Shown: positions 61,344-64,000 of the stretch, piece by piece | Numbering within the stretch: the first letter of the stretch is position 1 | Layout: each line of letters begins with the position of its first letter | Assembly: GCF_014280875.1 (NCBI RefSeq) | Contig: NZ_JACLAL010000007.1 | Span: 124,001-188,000, forward strand | Direction of reading: 5' to 3' | Length of the DNA stretch: 64,000 nt | Origin: Paenirhizobium daejeonense | GTDB lineage: Bacteria; Pseudomonadota; Alphaproteobacteria; Rhizobiales; Rhizobiaceae | Position numbers and translations under genes: made by a program | The notes under the pieces: model-generated | The model's database searches: none | What the model was told of the DNA's origin: nothing | Seen by the model: only the letters and a program-made list of their open reading frames with translations

Positions 61344-62388
61344 TCCGAAAGCGGGTCAGGAAAGCCGCCGCGGCGGTGCAGGCCCGTCCGACCACAAGCC
61401 CATGACCATCGATGGCATGACCGTCATGGTGCCGGTTCATACCGCGCCGGCATTCGAAAGCCCTTATCTGGTGGAAAAACCCGACGAGACCGGCAAAAGC
61501 CGGATCAGTCGCGACGGTCAGGTGCTGGGCGAGGTTTCCTTTCCGTTGCGGCCGCGCTTTTACGAACGCTCGACGGCGGATGGCATTCCCTATTCGCAGA
61601 TCGCGGTGCTGCATGGCCGCGACGTGCTGGCGACAACGGTGCTGCAGACCTGCATCCGCTATCAGAGCCGGACAAAGACCTGTCAGTTCTGTGCCATCGG
61701 CCAGTCGCTGGCAGCCGGACGCACGATCGCCCACAAGACGCCGGAGCAGCTTGCGGAGGTGGCGAAGGCCGCCGTCGAACTCGATGGCGTCCGGCACATG
61801 GTCATGACCACCGGCACCCCGAAGGGGTCAGACAGGGGCGCCGCGATCCTCGCCGACAGCGCGCGGGCCATCAAGGCGGCCGTCGACCTGCCGATCCAGG
61901 CGCAATGCGAACCGCCCGAAGACGACGGCTGGTTTCAGGTGATGAAGGATGCGGGCGTGGACGCGCTCGGCATGCATCTCGAAGTCGTCACGCCTGAAGT
62001 CCGCGCCCGCATCATGCCCGGCAAGGCGCAGGTCTCCATCGAGAAATACATGTCCTCGTTCAGGGCGGCCGTCGAAGTCTTCGGCCGCGGGCAGGTCTCC
62101 ACCTATATTCTCGCCGGCCTTGGCGATACGCGTGAGGCGATCCTCGACATCTGCGAGAAACTGGTGGCGATCGGCGTCTATCCCTTCGTCGTGCCCTTCG
62201 TACCGATTTCCGGAACGCCGCTTGAAAGCCATGCCGGTCCGAAGCCCGACTTCATGCATTCGATCCTCGGACCGCTGTCGAGAATGCTGGTCGACAGCGG
62301 TCTCAAGGCCGTCGACATCAAGGCCGGCTGCGGCAAATGCGGTGCCTGCTCGGCCCTTTCCACCTATGAAAGGATGCTGACGAAATGA
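61270..62388 (+). CDS. MSMEG_0568 family radical SAM protein (Nit1C cluster)
   Basis: 372 residues from ATG 61270, with AAGGAG eight bases before it inside the nitrilase gene. The iron-sulphur cysteines are [18 protein letters not shown], Cys128, Cys138 and Cys141, a CX9CX2C spacing instead of the usual CX3CX2C. A TIM-barrel follows ([35 protein letters not shown]). The C-terminus has a further CGKCGACS cysteine cluster. Radical SAM enzymes do radical chemistry with S-adenosylmethionine; the reaction in this family is unknown. Presumed to make or modify the nitrile substrate or product. Confidence 0.88.
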   Translation: METATRPSTEILINELQSFGARLVDPKAGQESRRGGAGPSDHKPMTIDGMTVMVPVHTAPAFESPYLVEKPDETGKSRISRDGQVLGEVSFPLRPRFYERSTADGIPYSQIAVLHGRDVLATTVLQTCIRYQSRTKTCQFCAIGQSLAAGRTIAHKTPEQLAEVAKAAVELDGVRHMVMTTGTPKGSDRGAAILADSARAIKAAVDLPIQAQCEPPEDDGWFQVMKDAGVDALGMHLEVVTPEVRARIMPGKAQVSIEKYMSSFRAAVEVFGRGQVSTYILAGLGDTREAILDICEKLVAIGVYPFVVPFVPISGTPLESHAGPKPDFMHSILGPLSRMLVDSGLKAVDIKAGCGKCGACSALSTYERMLTK

Positions 62389-62927
62389 TCTTCGAGCCCT
62401 TCGCGCCATATCAGGCCGGTGAATTCCAGGTGAAGTTCGCGACATCCGCATGGGAGCGGCAGGAAGCGCATGCACTTCGCCGCGCCGTCTTCTGCGAGGA
62501 ACAGAAGATCTTCCAGGGCGACGACCGCGATGCCATCGACGATCATGCGATCCCCATCGTCGCGCTGTCGATGATGGGGGTGACCGCCGACCGGCTGGTC
62601 GGCACCGTCCGCATCCATCAGGAAACCCCGGGCCTGTGGTGGGGCTCCAGGCTCGCGGTGCATGAGGATTTCCGCAAGATCGGTGCGCTCGGCGCAACGC
62701 TGATCAGGCTTGCCGTCTCCTCCGCCAATGCGATGGGCTGCCATACCTTTCTCGCCAATGTGCAACCGCAGAACGGACTGCTCTTTCGCCGGCTGCACTG
62801 GGATGTGGTCGAGGAATTCGAGATCTACGGCAAGCCACATCTGCGCATGAAGGCGGACCTCGCCTGGTATCCGCCCTGCGCGACCCCCGAAGCGGGCTTC
62901 GTCGCCCTCCCGAGAAAGGCGGCATGA
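62385..62927 (+). CDS. MSMEG_0567/Sll0786 family GNAT acetyltransferase (Nit1C cluster)
   Basis: 180 residues. GNAT core: FATSAWERQEAHALRRAVFCEEQKIF at the N-terminus, DRLVGTVRIHQETPGLWWGSRLAVHEDFRKIGALGATLIRLAV as the acetyl-CoA loop, then FLANVQPQNGLLFRRLHW. Acetylates an amine using acetyl-CoA; the substrate is unknown. Overlaps its neighbours by four bases on both sides. Confidence 0.9.
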   Translation: MIFEPFAPYQAGEFQVKFATSAWERQEAHALRRAVFCEEQKIFQGDDRDAIDDHAIPIVALSMMGVTADRLVGTVRIHQETPGLWWGSRLAVHEDFRKIGALGATLIRLAVSSANAMGCHTFLANVQPQNGLLFRRLHWDVVEEFEIYGKPHLRMKADLAWYPPCATPEAGFVALPRKAA

Positions 62928-63904
62928 CCATGAGCGCCATCGACATCCCGGCTCTTGCCAGCAAGCTTTCGGCATCCGGCGGCATCGCCGCCAAGGCGGA
63001 TATCGGCACGGTTGCGGAAAGCCTCGGCCTTGCCGGCCAGCCGGTCGCCGTCGGCGACGATTGCGCCGCACTTCCCGATGGCGATGGCTATCTTCTGTTC
63101 GCCATAGAAGGCTTCATCAACGAATTCGTCGCCGCCGATCCATGGTTTGCCGGCTGGTGCGGCGTGATGGTCAACATCTCCGACGTCGCTGCCATGGGCG
63201 GGCGGGCGATTGCCGTGGTCGATGCCGTCTGGGCGAATGGCGAAGCGGCTGCTGCGCCGGTTCTGAAAGGCATGCGCGCTGCCGCGAGGACCTTCGGAAT
63301 ACCGATTGTCGGCGGTCATACCAATATCCGCACCGATCGCAGCCAGTTGTCCGTCGCCATCCTCGGACGAGCGTCGAGCCTGCTGACGAGCTTCGACGCG
63401 AAACCGGGCGACCTCCTGATCGCGGCGATCGACCACCGCGGACGCTACCGGGAACCCTTCAACAATTGGGAAGCAGCGACCGACGCACCGCCGGCCCGCC
63501 TGCGCGGCGACCTCGAAATCCTGCCCGAAATCGCAGAGGCCGGACTGGCACTCGCCGCCAAGGACATCAGCCAGGGCGGCATTCCCGGCACGGCCATCAT
63601 GCTGGCGGAATGTTCCGGGGTCGGCATCGAGATCGACGTCTCCGCCATTCCCCTGCCGGCGGGCGTCACCCTCGACCGCTGGCTCGCCACCTTTCCGAGC
63701 TTTGGTTACCTCGTGTCCGTTCCGCCGGACAATGTCGCAGCCGTCCTTCAGAAGTTTTCCGCGCGCGGCATCGTGGCCGCCGCTATAGGCGCCGTCACCG
63801 ACGGCAGCGAGGTCGCCATCAACGCCGATGGCGTCCGCGCGGTCATCCGCGACCATGCCCGAACGCCGCTGCTTCAACTCGCTCGACGGGAGGAGGCTGC
63901 ATGA
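62924..63904 (+). CDS. AIR synthase-related (PurM-like) protein, Sll0787 family (Nit1C cluster)
   Basis: 326 residues. PurM/SelD-like ATP-binding fold: VAVGDDCAALPDGDGYLLFAIEGF, WCGVMVNISDVAAMGGRAIAVVDAVW, PIVGGHTN and AAKDISQGGIPGTAIMLAECSGVGIEID are characteristic. Such enzymes activate amide or acid oxygens by ATP. In Nit1C clusters it is paired with the GNAT gene and sometimes fused to it. A start at Met3 (62930) is possible. Confidence 0.9.
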   Translation: MTMSAIDIPALASKLSASGGIAAKADIGTVAESLGLAGQPVAVGDDCAALPDGDGYLLFAIEGFINEFVAADPWFAGWCGVMVNISDVAAMGGRAIAVVDAVWANGEAAAAPVLKGMRAAARTFGIPIVGGHTNIRTDRSQLSVAILGRASSLLTSFDAKPGDLLIAAIDHRGRYREPFNNWEAATDAPPARLRGDLEILPEIAEAGLALAAKDISQGGIPGTAIMLAECSGVGIEIDVSAIPLPAGVTLDRWLATFPSFGYLVSVPPDNVAAVLQKFSARGIVAAAIGAVTDGSEVAINADGVRAVIRDHARTPLLQLARREEAA

Positions 63905-64000
63905 GCCGGCTGCTGCGCATCGCCATGCTCACGCATTCCACCAATCCCCGCGGTGGGGTGGTGCATGCCATGCAGCTTTCCGAAGCCTTGACCGCTCTTG
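63901..64000 (+). CDS. MSMEG_0565 family glycosyltransferase, N-terminal part (runs off right edge)
   Basis: The first 33 residues read LRIAMLTHSTNPRGGVVHAMQLSEALTAL, the start of a GT4-type glycosyltransferase with the GGV donor loop, as found in Nit1C clusters (MSMEG_0565). ATG 63901 overlaps the PurM-like stop by four bases. Only the N-terminus is in the window. Confidence 0.85.
   Translation, partial: MSRLLRIAMLTHSTNPRGGVVHAMQLSEALTAL

Overview
The window is a 64-kb stretch of alphaproteobacterial DNA, most likely from the Rhizobiaceae (Rhizobium/Agrobacterium/Shinella-like). The evidence is high GC with strong codon bias, many ABC uptake systems each with its own regulator, a D-aminopeptidase nearly identical in layout to the Brucella/Ochrobactrum anthropi enzyme, a rhizobial-type tagatose kinase plus GatZ pair, and a small RNA with repeated CCTCCTCCC loops of the kind known from Rhizobiales and Rhodobacterales. 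I see no rRNA, tRNA, phage, insertion sequence or CRISPR array. The genus cannot be fixed from sequence alone.

Layout. (1) 1-11412: a divergent catabolic cluster. Rightward: carboxymuconolactone-decarboxylase-like protein, HpaB-type FADH2 monooxygenase, SnoaL-like protein, two amidases, flavin reductase, a NicX-type 2,5-dihydroxypyridine dioxygenase with all three iron ligands, and a GMC oxidoreductase. Leftward: MBL-fold lactonase-like hydrolase, SDR, 3-hydroxyisobutyrate-dehydrogenase-like enzyme and the start of an MmgE/PrpD protein. Together they look like a pathway for a hydroxylated (perhaps hydroxymethyl) pyridine. (2) 11743-15341: small membrane protein, LtrA, a K+ channel, and two unknown membrane proteins, one AT-rich. 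(3) 15361-24477: LysR regulator, serine beta-lactamase-like hydrolase, complete peptide ABC transporter, and an L,D-transpeptidase/AstE fusion. (4) About 24730-24888: a four-hairpin anti-Shine-Dalgarno small RNA. (5) 25103-32365: SDR, old yellow enzyme, then TetR with a 50-bp perfect palindrome and an RND efflux pair. (6) 32469-36730: ArsR and MFS sharing three operator-like sites, then a DeoR-MFS-VOC operon. (7) 37203-44181: sugar ABC transporter, tagatose-type kinase, GatZ-family epimerase and LacI. (8) 44282-54581: a second peptide-transport module with D-aminopeptidase, YkuD protein, full ABC transporter, a diaminopimelate-decarboxylase-like enzyme and a divergent LysR. (9) 54703-57802: AraC regulator, zinc alcohol dehydrogenase, DUF983. 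(10) 57956-64000: MocR regulator and the Nit1C nitrilase cluster, which runs off the right edge.

The most unusual signal is that regions 3 and 8 are two parallel modules 20 kb apart. Each has a related LysR regulator, a penicillin-recognising-type serine hydrolase, an SBP plus two permeases plus two ATPases, and a YkuD-domain protein without a signal peptide. With a D-aminopeptidase and a D-centre-acting decarboxylase in one of them, the pair suggests import and intracellular dismantling of D-amino-acid-containing (murein-like) peptides. This is inference from gene families and context, not a demonstrated function.
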